Of a stretch of DNA of 49,366 nt, positions 34,670 to 42,980 are shown piece by piece. The position numbers were made by a program, and so were the translations under genes. Source of the stretch: Bryobacterales bacterium (GTDB taxonomy: Bacteria > Acidobacteriota > Terriglobia > Bryobacterales > UBA6623); contig JAJDZN010000144.1 of NCBI GenBank assembly GCA_022824585.1, forward strand, positions 1-49,366, written 5' to 3'. Each line of letters opens with the position of its first letter. Positions within the stretch are counted from its first letter, which is position 1. The notes below the pieces were generated by a model that was not told where the DNA came from, made no database searches, and worked only from the letters and a program-made list of their open reading frames with translations.

Positions 34670-35836
34670 TCAGGCGGTCCCGGCCCAGCTCGGGGAGAGG
34701 ATTCTGAGGCGCTCCACCAAGTCAGGCAACGCCGCCAGCAGCGCGCCCACCTGCTCTTCGTCAGTCTGTCTCCCCAGAGAGAAGCGCAGCGTCGACTTGG
34801 CCTGATCGCGGCTCAGGCCGATGGCGGTGAGCACGTGAGACGGCTTCACTGCCCCGCTGGAGCAGGCTGATCCGCTCGAGACCGCAAATCCCTGCAGGTC
34901 CAGGGAGATCAGCAGCGGTTCCGACTCGGCATGGTCGAACCGCACGCTCGATGTGGTCGGCAGGCGCGGAGAATTCAGAGCGTGCACGTGCGCGTCCGGA
35001 ACGGCGCTGAGCAGCTCGCGCTCGAAACGGTCCCGCAACCGGCCGACCCTCGCGTTCTCGTCTTCCCGATCCGATCCCGCCAGCTCGGCGGCAGCGCCAA
35101 GACCGACGATGCCTGGCACGTTCTCAGTGCCCGGACGGCGATCCCGTTCGTGACTGCCACCGTACTGCACCTTGGCGAGTTGGAGGCCCCGCCGCACATA
35201 GAGCGCCCCGGCACCCTTGGGGCCGTAGATCTTGTGAGCGCTCAAGCTGAAGAAATCCACCCCCAGTTGCTCGACCCGGGTCGGGACCTTGCCGAAACTC
35301 TGCACGCCGTCGGTGTGAAGCGGAACGCCTGCCTCGCGAGCGATTGACGCGATCTCCTCGATCGGCTGCATGGTGCCGAGTTCATTGTTGGCGTGCATCA
35401 CCGTGATCAGGACGGTGTCGGAGCGCACAGCTGCACGCACGTCGTCCGGCGCGACGGTGCCCTCGCCGGACACCGGCAGGTAGGTCACGTCCACGCCCTC
35501 GCGCTCGAGTTGCTCACAGGCGTTGAGCACGGCGGGATGCTCGATCTGGGTCGTGACAACATGGCGCGACGGCCCGGGGGCCGACCGGACCGTGCCGAAC
35601 ACCGCCAGGTTGTCGGCTTCCGTCCCCCCGCTGGTGAACACGACATCCTTCGCGTCACAACCAAGCTGAGCCGCGACCTGACGTCGAGCGGACTCCACCC
35701 CTTGGCGCGCGTCTTGCCCGAATCTGTGCAAGCTGGATGCGTTGCCGTACTCGGGTCCGAAGTACGGCAGCATCGCTTCCAGCACGCGGGGATCCACAGG
35801 CGTCGTAGCGTTGTGGTCGAAGTAGTAACGTCTCAT
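34670..35836 (-). CDS. Cysteine desulfurase, NifS/IscS-like
   Basis: 388 residues. Class V aminotransferase with the start YYFDHNATTPVDPRVLEAML. The PLP-binding lysine is Lys202 in SLSAHKIYGPKG, the substrate histidine is His100 in IEHPAV, and the catalytic cysteine is Cys325 in SSGSACSSGAVKPSHV. All needed residues for removing sulfur from cysteine are present. It supplies sulfur for Fe-S clusters or thio-modified tRNA. It stands alone, convergent with the quinoprotein gene and separate from any iscU/mnmA-like gene in this window, so the sulfur acceptor cannot be told. Cytoplasmic. Confidence 0.95.
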   Translation of the reverse strand: MRRYYFDHNATTPVDPRVLEAMLPYFGPEYGNASSLHRFGQDARQGVESARRQVAAQLGCDAKDVVFTSGGTEADNLAVFGTVRSAPGPSRHVVTTQIEHPAVLNACEQLEREGVDVTYLPVSGEGTVAPDDVRAAVRSDTVLITVMHANNELGTMQPIEEIASIAREAGVPLHTDGVQSFGKVPTRVEQLGVDFFSLSAHKIYGPKGAGALYVRRGLQLAKVQYGGSHERDRRPGTENVPGIVGLGAAAELAGSDREDENARVGRLRDRFERELLSAVPDAHVHALNSPRLPTTSSVRFDHAESEPLLISLDLQGFAVSSGSACSSGAVKPSHVLTAIGLSRDQAKSTLRFSLGRQTDEEQVGALLAALPDLVERLRILSPSWAGTA

Positions 35837-35924
35837 CTCGGGCGCTAGCTTTCACGCATTGTCCCGCCAACGCGAACCGTTAGCAAGTTCTGGCACAAGT
35901 GCAGGCCTGCCGAAGTCGCCTTGC

Positions 35925-36353
35925 TCAGGGGGCCGCTCCCTCCAGCAGAGGCGCGGCCGGAATCTTCTTGGTCACCGCGGTGCCGTTCCAGAGCTCCGCT
36001 CGCAGCAGGACCTGCGTCCCCCTTCCCACGCCGGAGGGCAGCCGGAGCTTCCCGCTGCGAGCCAGCCCGGTGCCAAACATGTTCGCTGTCACCGGCTCCG
36101 GCGATGCAGCGACGCTGATCTGAAGCCGCCTGAAATTGGGCCGCGCCCGAGGACTGCTGATCCACGCAGTAAGCACCAGCGTCTCGCCGGGAGCGGCCCG
36201 CTCGCGGGCGGCGAGCCGCAGGCGCCACGGCCCGAAGTCTCCGCTGTAGACCTCAACGGACTCCGGCGGCCGGGCCACGTCTATGCAGAACAGGGCCGCC
36301 AAGCCGATGCTCAGCGCCAAGACCAGCAGTTGCGGATACTTCCAGCTACCCAT
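35925..36353 (-). CDS. Small membrane-anchored protein next to PepSY protein
   Basis: 142 residues. One hydrophobic helix near the N-terminus (YPQLLVLALSIGLAALFCI, about 6-24) followed by a soluble region expected in the periplasm. No known domain is recognised; the sequence GPWRLRLAARERAAPGETLV looks like a beta-sandwich start. Its ATG overlaps the end of the PepSY gene by 8 bp, so the two are translated together. A role in the same iron/haem-reductase-type complex is inferred from this coupling only. Confidence 0.7.
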   Translation of the reverse strand: MGSWKYPQLLVLALSIGLAALFCIDVARPPESVEVYSGDFGPWRLRLAARERAAPGETLVLTAWISSPRARPNFRRLQISVAASPEPVTANMFGTGLARSGKLRLPSGVGRGTQVLLRAELWNGTAVTKKIPAAPLLEGAAP

Positions 36354-37536
36354 GCGGCAGCACCTCCGCCGCAGCTGCCGCCTCGTCGGGAATCCCGTCC
36401 AAGGCCTCTGCGACTTCGCTGCGCTCCGCGAGTCGCCGAACCCGCCGCAGATACAACCAGGCCCCGGTGAGAATCATGGCGTTGAGCGCTAGACCGAATC
36501 CGAACCAGATCAGCTTGCTCAGCATGCCGCCGAAGTCGCCGAAGTGAAGCGGGTCGGCCGTGTCGACCCAGCGCCGGGCCGGCGAGAGGTCCTGAGCGAG
36601 CTGGACGCTCACCAAGTCGCCGCTAAATGGGTGGAAATTGACCTTGTTGGCGCGGTCGCGGACCAAGATGGCGTCCGTCTGCCCTTGCACGCTGATCACG
36701 TCCTTGTTGCTCGCCGGGAGCCTGATGATGGCGACCCGCAGGCTGGGGATTTCCCGCCGGGCACTCTCCGCGACCGTGTCGAGGTCTGCCAAGGGCGCGG
36801 CCGCACCGTATGCGCTCAGCTGCTGGTCGTCAAGGGTCGGGGTTCCGATGTATGCGAAATCCGTGAAGTCAAAGAGGAGCTCTTCTGCGAAGTACCAAGT
36901 CCCAGTAATCGCCATCAAGGCTACAAACCACAGCGACCAGACCCCGAGGAGCTTGTGCGCTCCGCCCCAAAGAATGCGGGCCCCTCGCTTGCGCTCCCAG
37001 GTAAAGAAGCCCTTCCACCACTTGCGATAGACGATGATCCCGGTAACCACCGAGACGGCCATGATCAACCCGAACACGCTGACGATGTACTTGCCCCAGT
37101 AGGGCGTGAACAAGTACATGTGAAAATCGCGCAGGAAGCGCTGGGCGGTAAGCCAACTTGCCTCCCCCTGGATCTCTCCCGAGCGGGGGTCAGCGTACAC
37201 CCTCCAGGGCTGCTTCAGGTCGTGCCGTCGAATCACTGCCTCGGCTGCAAACCCCGCCCCGACGGGAGCACCCAGCCATAGCACCTGCGCCTCTGGATGC
37301 AGCGCCCGCACGTTACGGTGGATGGCCGACCACGCGGTCGGCCCGCTCCCCGGCGTGACGCGCATGTCTGGATTGAGCAGCCAATCGATCTCGTGGCCGA
37401 CCACCGCAAGTGTCCCGCTCAGGCAGATCACGAACAGCAGGATCGAGAGAAGGAATCCACACCAGCCGTGCATTCTGAACGCCAAGCGGCGGCCGAGCCA
37501 CCGACTACCCGGTCGCCTGCGATTGGATGTCGGCAT
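36346..37536 (-). CDS. PepSY-associated transmembrane protein (iron-regulated reductase-like)
   Basis: 396 residues with a basic N-terminus and four or more hydrophobic helices: about 24-46 (MHGWCGFLLSILLFVICLSG), about 135-165 (YIVSVFGLIMAVSVVTGIIV), about 196-215 and about 350-370. PepSY_TM-type features include the long periplasmic loop after helix 1 and KLLGVWSLWFVALMAITGTWY. This family (PiuB/YcnJ-like) sits in the inner membrane and is linked to iron-siderophore or flavin/haem electron transfer. It is followed by an 8-bp-overlapping small membrane gene. TonB receptors in the same window are compatible with metal uptake, but no direct link is shown. Confidence 0.88.
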   Translation of the reverse strand: MPTSNRRRPGSRWLGRRLAFRMHGWCGFLLSILLFVICLSGTLAVVGHEIDWLLNPDMRVTPGSGPTAWSAIHRNVRALHPEAQVLWLGAPVGAGFAAEAVIRRHDLKQPWRVYADPRSGEIQGEASWLTAQRFLRDFHMYLFTPYWGKYIVSVFGLIMAVSVVTGIIVYRKWWKGFFTWERKRGARILWGGAHKLLGVWSLWFVALMAITGTWYFAEELLFDFTDFAYIGTPTLDDQQLSAYGAAAPLADLDTVAESARREIPSLRVAIIRLPASNKDVISVQGQTDAILVRDRANKVNFHPFSGDLVSVQLAQDLSPARRWVDTADPLHFGDFGGMLSKLIWFGFGLALNAMILTGAWLYLRRVRRLAERSEVAEALDGIPDEAAAAAEVLPHG

Positions 37537-37971
37537 ACACAGCTAGAGCGTCAGCTTCGGCGCGAATAGAGGCAGTGGAGTCCATTCAGGGGCTCTCGCA
37601 CGATACCAGCATCGCCAACGCCCGAAGCGGCAACGAGCCAGAAGGGCTTGCGGAGTGCTTGCCTCGAGTCATGCGAAGCAAGGGCGCGGGCGCGAGGCTG
37701 ACGCCACCTGCACTGCCAGCGCGCGGCGCTGTCTTCGCGCCCGAAAGTTCCGGTACGATCGGCGCCGGGGTTCGTTTCTGCATCCTCGCACGAGCCTGTC
37801 TATCTGTCCCGCTTGGGCGTTGCCGGAGCTCGCAGGACAGGACAGTCCCCCAAACCTGGCGGGCAGGAGAATTCCGGTCATCCTGCGCAGGGAAGCGCCC
37901 GGTCGGGGCTCGGGGTCGACTCCCGCTGCGCTCGTAAGCGGCCCACTTCGGACAGGGGCCGCGAGTGTTCC
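37537..37971. other. Gene-free stretch (435 bp)
   Basis: No convincing gene on either strand. The frame of the neighbouring Ser/Asp-repeat lipoprotein stays open after its TAG stop, but the translation becomes Arg-rich and random-looking, so I do not extend the gene. The region should hold the promoter of the PepSY gene (minus strand). Confidence 0.4.
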
Positions 37972-38325
37972 CTACTGGGAGGCGCTGTCAGAACTGTCGG
38001 AGTCCGTCGCCTCGGGGGCGCTGTCAGAACTGTCGGAATCCGTTGCCGGGGCGTCGCTGTCGGAGCTCTGCGACTCCATTTCTTCGCCGCCACTATCGGA
38101 ACTGTCTGAGTCGCTCGCCTGGGCGTCGCTGTCGGAGCTGTCCGAGTCGGTCCCGCCACCGCAACCGGTTGCCAGCGCGGCACCCGCTGCCACCGAGCCG
38201 GCCGTGATCGCGCGCGAGAGAAACGAGCGGCGATCAACCCGGACGGTGGTGATATCCTCGTCTGTCAGCGAGGTCGGCGGCCCGCGACGATCGGTGATAG
38301 GCGCTTGGCTGTCTGGTCTGGGCAT
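37972..38325 (-). CDS. Tat-exported lipoprotein with five 12-residue Ser/Asp repeats
   Basis: 117 residues from the ATG at 38325, fixed by AGGAGG at 38331-38336 (5-base spacing); an upstream ATG at 38343 lacks such a site. The N-terminus has a twin-arginine motif (VDRRSFLSRAITAG) and a hydrophobic stretch ending at a lipobox Cys (ALATGC, residue 55). The mature part is almost only Ser, Asp, Glu and small residues: five tandem 12-residue units such as TDSDSSDSAPEA, ending ASQ. No known fold. It could be a flexible linker left from a larger lipoprotein, a surface spacer, a metal/cation-binding tail, or a modified peptide. A JmjC/cupin oxygenase gene is divergent 153 bp away. Confidence 0.8.
   Translation of the reverse strand: MPRPDSQAPITDRRGPPTSLTDEDITTVRVDRRSFLSRAITAGSVAAGAALATGCGGGTDSDSSDSDAQASDSDSSDSGGEEMESQSSDSDAPATDSDSSDSAPEATDSDSSDSASQ
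37984..38163. repeat. 36-bp tandem repeat, five units
   Basis: Units begin at 37984, 38020, 38056, 38092 and 38128, each 36 bp, with a core near GCTGTCAGAACTGTCGGA. They encode the 12-residue repeats of the Ser/Asp lipoprotein. The third unit is the most diverged (MESQSSDSDAPA on the protein). No spacers, so not CRISPR. Confidence 0.9.
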
Positions 38326-38330
38326 ATCGT

Positions 38331-38336
38331 CCTCCT
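38331..38336 (-). promoter_or_regulatory. Strong ribosome binding site AGGAGG
   Basis: Perfect Shine-Dalgarno on the minus strand, 5 bases from the ATG at 38325. It decides the start of the Ser/Asp-repeat lipoprotein and indicates that the short, odd gene is translated. Confidence 0.7.
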
Positions 38337-38366
38337 GCTGCAATAAGGCAAGGTGCTTGAGAATAT

Positions 38367-38394
38367 CCTATAGGAAGCTCGCCCCGGCTGTCAA
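38367..38394 (-). promoter_or_regulatory. Candidate sigma-70 promoter of the Ser/Asp lipoprotein
   Basis: On the minus strand a perfect TTGACA (38389-38394) is followed after 16 bp by TATAGG (38367-38372); the start codon is about 40 bp downstream. It is the best promoter-like pair seen in the window. Confidence 0.5.
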
Positions 38395-38478
38395 GCTTGG
38401 TGCGATCTTTGATCGTGATATCCGAAGGCCACGGCGCAGCGACGGTTCGTGGTCGATCGCATCGCGCCGCACGCTCTC

Positions 38479-39699
38479 ATGATGACCGACTACAGAGAAT
38501 CGAGACCGGCGATCGAACGCGATTGGTACGCCTGGCTCATCGACCCGCTGCCGACAGCCGAGTTCGAAAGAGACTACTACGAGCAGCGTTTGATTCACAT
38601 CCAGCGCAAGGCATCGCCCTATTACGACGAACTCCTCTCTGTGGCCGATCTCGACAACGTATTGGGAACCCACTCGGCCAAGCATCCCGATATCAGCTTG
38701 GTGCGCGGCGATAGCGATGTTTCCCGGGGCGACTACGCCAACGGCGCCGGCAGGATCCAGCCGCTCGAGGTCGCGAGGCTCTTCGACGACGGTGCGACCG
38801 TGATCTTTCGCCAGCTCCAAGAGCGCGTGCCGACGCTGGCGCGGCTATGTGTCGCGCTCGGGAGGCGCTTCTCCTCGCGGGTCCAGACAAACGTGTATCT
38901 CACCCCTGCCGATGCGCAGGGATTTGCACCCCACTGGGACACTCACGACGTCTTCGTGTTGCAAATCAGTGGCACGAAGCGCTGGTCCATCTACGACACC
39001 AAGGTGAGATTGCCGCTACGGGGCCAGCGCTTCGAGCGCGGAACCCTCCCTGGCAATGTCAGCGAAGAGTTCGAACTCGGCCCGGGTAGCGCGGTGTACC
39101 TTCCGCGCGGTCTGATGCACTCGGCGCGTTCCACAGATCAGGCGTCGCTGCACATCACGCTCGGGCTGACCGCGTTCACGTGGGCGGAGTTCCTCGTCGA
39201 AAGCGTCAACGCGGCAGCACTCGAGGAAGAATCGCTGCGACGGAATTTACCCCACCGGTTCGCCAGCGAGGGCTTTTCGGCCGCCGAGCGGGAGCGCCTG
39301 TTCGGCGAGAAGCTGTCGCTAGTACAGTCGCGGTTCAACCCGGATGTCGTCTGGCGCCGCTTCTCGGACGAAGTGTTGGCCGCCGACGTACCGCTGTTCA
39401 CCGACTTGTTGAGCCAGCGTTTCCGCGAAGACCCGCTGACACCCCGCTCGCGGGTGAGACGCCGTGTCGATCTGATCGTCAAGACCGAGAATGAGGGCGA
39501 GACGTGCCTCTTGCGCTTTTCGGGGCACGAGCTCAGACTGCCGGCCCATGTATGGCCAGCGCTGCAATTTGCCATGACAGCCGATGAGTTTGCCGTTCAA
39601 GACTTGCCTGACTGTCTGGACGCAGAGGGGAAGCTGACCTTGGTGAAAAGACTGGTTAGCGAGGCGATTCTACAGCGTTTGGAACCGAGCGCGTCGTAG
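38479..39699 (+). CDS. JmjC/cupin-like Fe(II)/2-oxoglutarate oxygenase (cupin_4 family)
   Basis: 406 residues from the ATG at 38479 (a GTG at 38449 and a second ATG at 38482 are alternatives). The jelly-roll core contains the metal triad H-x-D...H: FAPHWDTHDVFVLQISGTKR (His152, Asp154) and VYLPRGLMHSA (His214). This is the pattern of the bacterial YcfD/RoxA and NO66/MINA group, which hydroxylate Arg or His of ribosomal proteins; other members have unknown protein targets. After the core come a helical dimerisation-like region and a C-terminal winged-helix-like part (HELRLPAHVWPALQFAMTAD). It is divergent from the Ser/Asp-repeat lipoprotein, with about 150 bp between start codons. A link as enzyme and substrate is speculation. 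Confidence 0.88.
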   Translation: MMTDYRESRPAIERDWYAWLIDPLPTAEFERDYYEQRLIHIQRKASPYYDELLSVADLDNVLGTHSAKHPDISLVRGDSDVSRGDYANGAGRIQPLEVARLFDDGATVIFRQLQERVPTLARLCVALGRRFSSRVQTNVYLTPADAQGFAPHWDTHDVFVLQISGTKRWSIYDTKVRLPLRGQRFERGTLPGNVSEEFELGPGSAVYLPRGLMHSARSTDQASLHITLGLTAFTWAEFLVESVNAAALEEESLRRNLPHRFASEGFSAAERERLFGEKLSLVQSRFNPDVVWRRFSDEVLAADVPLFTDLLSQRFREDPLTPRSRVRRRVDLIVKTENEGETCLLRFSGHELRLPAHVWPALQFAMTADEFAVQDLPDCLDAEGKLTLVKRLVSEAILQRLEPSAS

Positions 39700-39905
39700 A
39701 CCGCAACGGATCCGACCCGACAATCGAAGGGGCGTCGGCAATGCTTGAGGGGCTCCCTGCGGCAGCGGGGCGGTTGTCCGACACCACCCGGCTGTAGGCC
39801 TGCGAGGCTGCCAATACGCAAGGCGGGCAGTGCGAGAGCCCCCCTCCGCCGGCGCTCGGAACCCGACGCGGCCGCAAGTTGCAAGTTCAGCGGCCAAAAA
39901 CGACA

Positions 39906-42395
39906 ATGATCAAGAAGATGAGCATCCGCACTCTCGCACTGCTAGTCGCCGCACCGACCTTGCTGGCGGCAAACGACTTGGCCGAGGATGCCAGCGCGAT
40001 CTTGAAGCAGGACTGCCAGATGTGCCACGGCGCGGCGATCCAGCAATCGGGCCTTGACCTGCGCACGCGCGAGAAGATCCTCACCGGCGGCGAGCGCGGT
40101 GCCGCGGTGGTGGGCTCGAACCTCCAATTGAGTTGGCTGTGGCGTTTGGTGAACCACCACACAAAGCCGCACATGCCACCCGGCAGCAGCAAGCTGTCCG
40201 ACGAAAAGATCGAGGTGCTGCGCAAGTGGATCATGGCCGGCGCACCGATGCCCGAGGGCGCGGTCTCGGACGAGGAAGCGGAGCGGCGCGCGGCCCTGAG
40301 CAAACTGGAGGAGCGCCCCATCACCGACGAAGAGCGAGCGTGGTGGGCCTTCGCGGATCCCGTTAGGCATTCGGTGCCCGGTGACGGAAGCGGCAATCCC
40401 ATCGACGCATTCTTGGACGCCAGCATCCGCGAGCAGGGGCTGGCCCAGAACGGTCCAGCCGACGGCCGGACCCTGGTTCGCCGCCTCTACCTGGATTTGA
40501 CCGGTCTACCCCCGACTCTTCAACAGGTTCAAGACTTCTTGGCCGACGAATCTGCTGGAGCTTGGACTTCGCTCGTGGACCGACTGCTGGAATCGCCACA
40601 CTACGGCGAGCGCTGGGGCCGCCACTGGCTCGACTTAGTGCATTACGCCGATTCGGGCGGCTACGAGCGCGACTTCGACTGGCCCACCATGTGGCGCTAC
40701 CGCGACTATGTCGTCGATGCGTTCAACAACGACAAGCCGTTTGACCTGTTCATCAAGGAGCAGATCGCCGGCGACGAAATCGCGCCCGATTCACAAGAGG
40801 CCAATATCGCGACCGGCTACCTGCGCATGGTGCTCGACAACAACATCAAGGACGAGCGCACCCGCATGGACGAACTCGATGACAATGTCGCCACGACAGC
40901 TCAGACGTTCCTGGCGGTCACTGTACAATGCGCCCGCTGCCACAACCACAAGTTCGATCCGATCGCGCAGAAGGACTACTACCAGATGCAGGCGGTGTTC
41001 TTTTCGACCAAGGAAATAGACTATCCGCTGGTCGGGTCAGAGGTCGTTGCCGAGCACAAGGAACTCAACCAGCAGATCACCGCTCAGCAAAAGCCCCTCA
41101 AGGACCGTCTGGCGCGAATCGAAGAGCCCTACCGCGACGCAATGTTCGAAACCACGCTCGACGCGCTGCCAAAGTACTACCGGACTGCGTGGGAGACCCC
41201 GGCCGAAGAGCGGACCAAGGCGCAGCGCCTCAACGCCCGGCAGGTGGAGGCACTCTACAAGCAAATCTTGGTCGAAGACATTCTGGCGCAGATGGACCCA
41301 AGCGACGCTTCCGAGCACCGTGACATCCAGCTCCAGGTCAAGGATCTCGACGCAAAGCGGCCAGATCCATACCCGACAGCTCGAACCGTCTCCGAAGACA
41401 GCCGCGACCCGCTCCCGTCGTACTTCCTCCACCGCGGAGACCCCGGCAGCAAGGGGTCGCTGATGCAACCAGGCGTTCTTACGGTCGCAGCGAGAATCGA
41501 ACCGCAGTTCCCTGCCGCGCCGCCGGCGGCCAAGACGAGTTGGCGCCGCAAGCACTTCGCCGAATGGATCGCCTCGGAGACCAACCCCCTGACTGCGCGC
41601 GTGATGGTCAACCGCATCTGGCAACACCATTTCGGCGAGGGAATCGTCCGTACGACGAGCAACTTCGGAAAGACCGGCATGCTGCCCAGCCATCCCGAGC
41701 TGCTGGACTGGCTGGCGCTCGAGTTCATCGACTCGGGCTGGTCGGTCAAGCACATGCACCGCCTGATGCTGACCTCGGACGCCTATCGCATGGCCAGCCG
41801 GGACCTGCCCGAGAACCTCGCCAAGGACGGCGACAACAAGTACTTCTGGCGGCAGAGCCGCAACCGTCACGAGGCGGAAATCATCCGCGACCAGATCCTC
41901 GCCGTCGCCGGCACGCTCGACCTAAAGGTGGGAGGACCGGCGGTCCGGCCCTATATCGACCCGACGCTGTTTCAATCCAGCACCGACCGAACCTGGCCAG
42001 GACTGGCAATCGGCGACCCGGAGAGTTGGCGCCGCAGCGTCTACGTGTTCTCGAAGCGCTCGATCCGCTACCCGATGTTCGAGGCGTTCGACCAGCCTGA
42101 CATGGTCTCGTCCTGCAGCGAGCGCACGCGCTCGACGGTGGCGCCGCAATCGCTGCTGCTGATGAACAACGCCGAAGTGCTGTTGCACGCCAAGCACTTC
42201 GCCCAGCGCGTGGCGCTGGAAGCGGGTCACGATGCGAGGGCCCAGATCAATCACGCCTTCGAACTGGCTCTGGCGCGCAAGCCCAGCGAGACAGAGACGA
42301 CAAAGGCGCTAGCCTTCGTCGGCAGCACGCCGACGGGGTTGGTCGACCTGTGCCAGACGCTCTTCAACCTAAACGAGTTCCTGTACCGGCAATAG
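39906..42395 (+). CDS. PSD1 protein: PSCyt1 haem c + DUF1549 + DUF1553 (no DUF1501 partner)
   Basis: 829 residues from the ATG at 39906 (a TTG at 39879 is less likely). A signal peptide (about 7-22) precedes a cytochrome-type domain with CQMCH at 37-41. DUF1549 includes the second conserved [19 protein letters not shown]1553 is near the C-terminus ([20 protein letters not shown], then [19 protein letters not shown]). It has the same domain order as the protein at 3782-6364, with an additional coiled-looking stretch (about 375-470) between the domains. Unlike the first copy it has no DUF1501 neighbour; a dUTPase gene follows on the other strand. Periplasmic; function unproven. Confidence 0.94.
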   Translation: MIKKMSIRTLALLVAAPTLLAANDLAEDASAILKQDCQMCHGAAIQQSGLDLRTREKILTGGERGAAVVGSNLQLSWLWRLVNHHTKPHMPPGSSKLSDEKIEVLRKWIMAGAPMPEGAVSDEEAERRAALSKLEERPITDEERAWWAFADPVRHSVPGDGSGNPIDAFLDASIREQGLAQNGPADGRTLVRRLYLDLTGLPPTLQQVQDFLADESAGAWTSLVDRLLESPHYGERWGRHWLDLVHYADSGGYERDFDWPTMWRYRDYVVDAFNNDKPFDLFIKEQIAGDEIAPDSQEANIATGYLRMVLDNNIKDERTRMDELDDNVATTAQTFLAVTVQCARCHNHKFDPIAQKDYYQMQAVFFSTKEIDYPLVGSEVVAEHKELNQQITAQQKPLKDRLARIEEPYRDAMFETTLDALPKYYRTAWETPAEERTKAQRLNARQVEALYKQILVEDILAQMDPSDASEHRDIQLQVKDLDAKRPDPYPTARTVSEDSRDPLPSYFLHRGDPGSKGSLMQPGVLTVAARIEPQFPAAPPAAKTSWRRKHFAEWIASETNPLTARVMVNRIWQHHFGEGIVRTTSNFGKTGMLPSHPELLDWLALEFIDSGWSVKHMHRLMLTSDAYRMASRDLPENLAKDGDNKYFWRQSRNRHEAEIIRDQILAVAGTLDLKVGGPAVRPYIDPTLFQSSTDRTWPGLAIGDPESWRRSVYVFSKRSIRYPMFEAFDQPDMVSSCSERTRSTVAPQSLLLMNNAEVLLHAKHFAQRVALEAGHDARAQINHAFELALARKPSETETTKALAFVGSTPTGLVDLCQTLFNLNEFLYRQ

Positions 42396-42419
42396 CATCG
42401 AGCTTGCGCTCCGACCCGG

Positions 42420-42866
42420 TCAGCGGCCCGTGGACCCGAAACCGCCCGGGCCGCGCAGACTCGTCTCAAGGGACTCGGCAAGCTCCCAGCGCACGCTTGC
42501 ATACCTCGCGATAACCAGCTGGGCGATCCGGTCTCCGGGCCGGATTTGATACGGCTGCTTGCCGAAGTTGATCAGCGTGACGCGCAGCTCGCCGCGATAG
42601 CCGGGATCGATCGTGGCCGGGCTGTTCAGCAGCGTGAGACCGTGCCGGCGCGCCAGGCCGCTGCGCGGCCGAAGCTGTCCCTCGAAACCTGGCGGTATTT
42701 CGATGCAAATCCCGGTTCCTACGTTGCGCCACTCCGAGGGCGGCAGCTCGACCTCCTCGGATGAATACAAGTCCATCCCGGCGTCTTCCGCGGCCCCGTG
42801 GGCGAACTCAGGCGCGATCGCGGATTCACGGAGTTTCCGGTAGCGAAGCGTCAGAGTCTCAGACAT
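42420..42866 (-). CDS. dut: dUTP diphosphatase
   Basis: 148 residues, trimeric dUTPase length. All five conserved motifs are seen: 1 AEDAGMDLYS, 2 LRPRSGLARRHG, 3 SPATIDPGYRGELRV with the catalytic Asp and base-binding Tyr, 4 PGDRIAQLVI and 5 RGPGGFGSTGR at the C-terminus. It hydrolyses dUTP to dUMP, keeping uracil out of DNA. The gene is convergent with the PSD1 gene and lies next to the DnaE2 polymerase gene with a 114-bp gap. Cytoplasmic; a housekeeping enzyme. Confidence 0.97.
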   Translation of the reverse strand: MSETLTLRYRKLRESAIAPEFAHGAAEDAGMDLYSSEEVELPPSEWRNVGTGICIEIPPGFEGQLRPRSGLARRHGLTLLNSPATIDPGYRGELRVTLINFGKQPYQIRPGDRIAQLVIARYASVRWELAESLETSLRGPGGFGSTGR

Positions 42867-42980
42867 GCAGGCAGTTACCCTAGCACGGGCAAGAACTGGG
42901 CCGACATGGAACGCGCGCAGAGCGTCAGCGGTTCGATGCGCCGGCCACGCGTGGCACGAGCGCCGCCAGCGGCTACAGGC

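Noticed and set aside
37669-37971. Read-through of the Ser/Asp lipoprotein beyond its TAG stop
   Set aside because: The frame stays open but becomes Arg-rich and non-repetitive, typical of non-coding GC-rich DNA; no sign of recoding.
37984-38163. 36-bp repeats resembling a CRISPR array
   Set aside because: Units are contiguous with no spacers, diverge from each other and encode in-frame 12-residue repeats of a lipoprotein.
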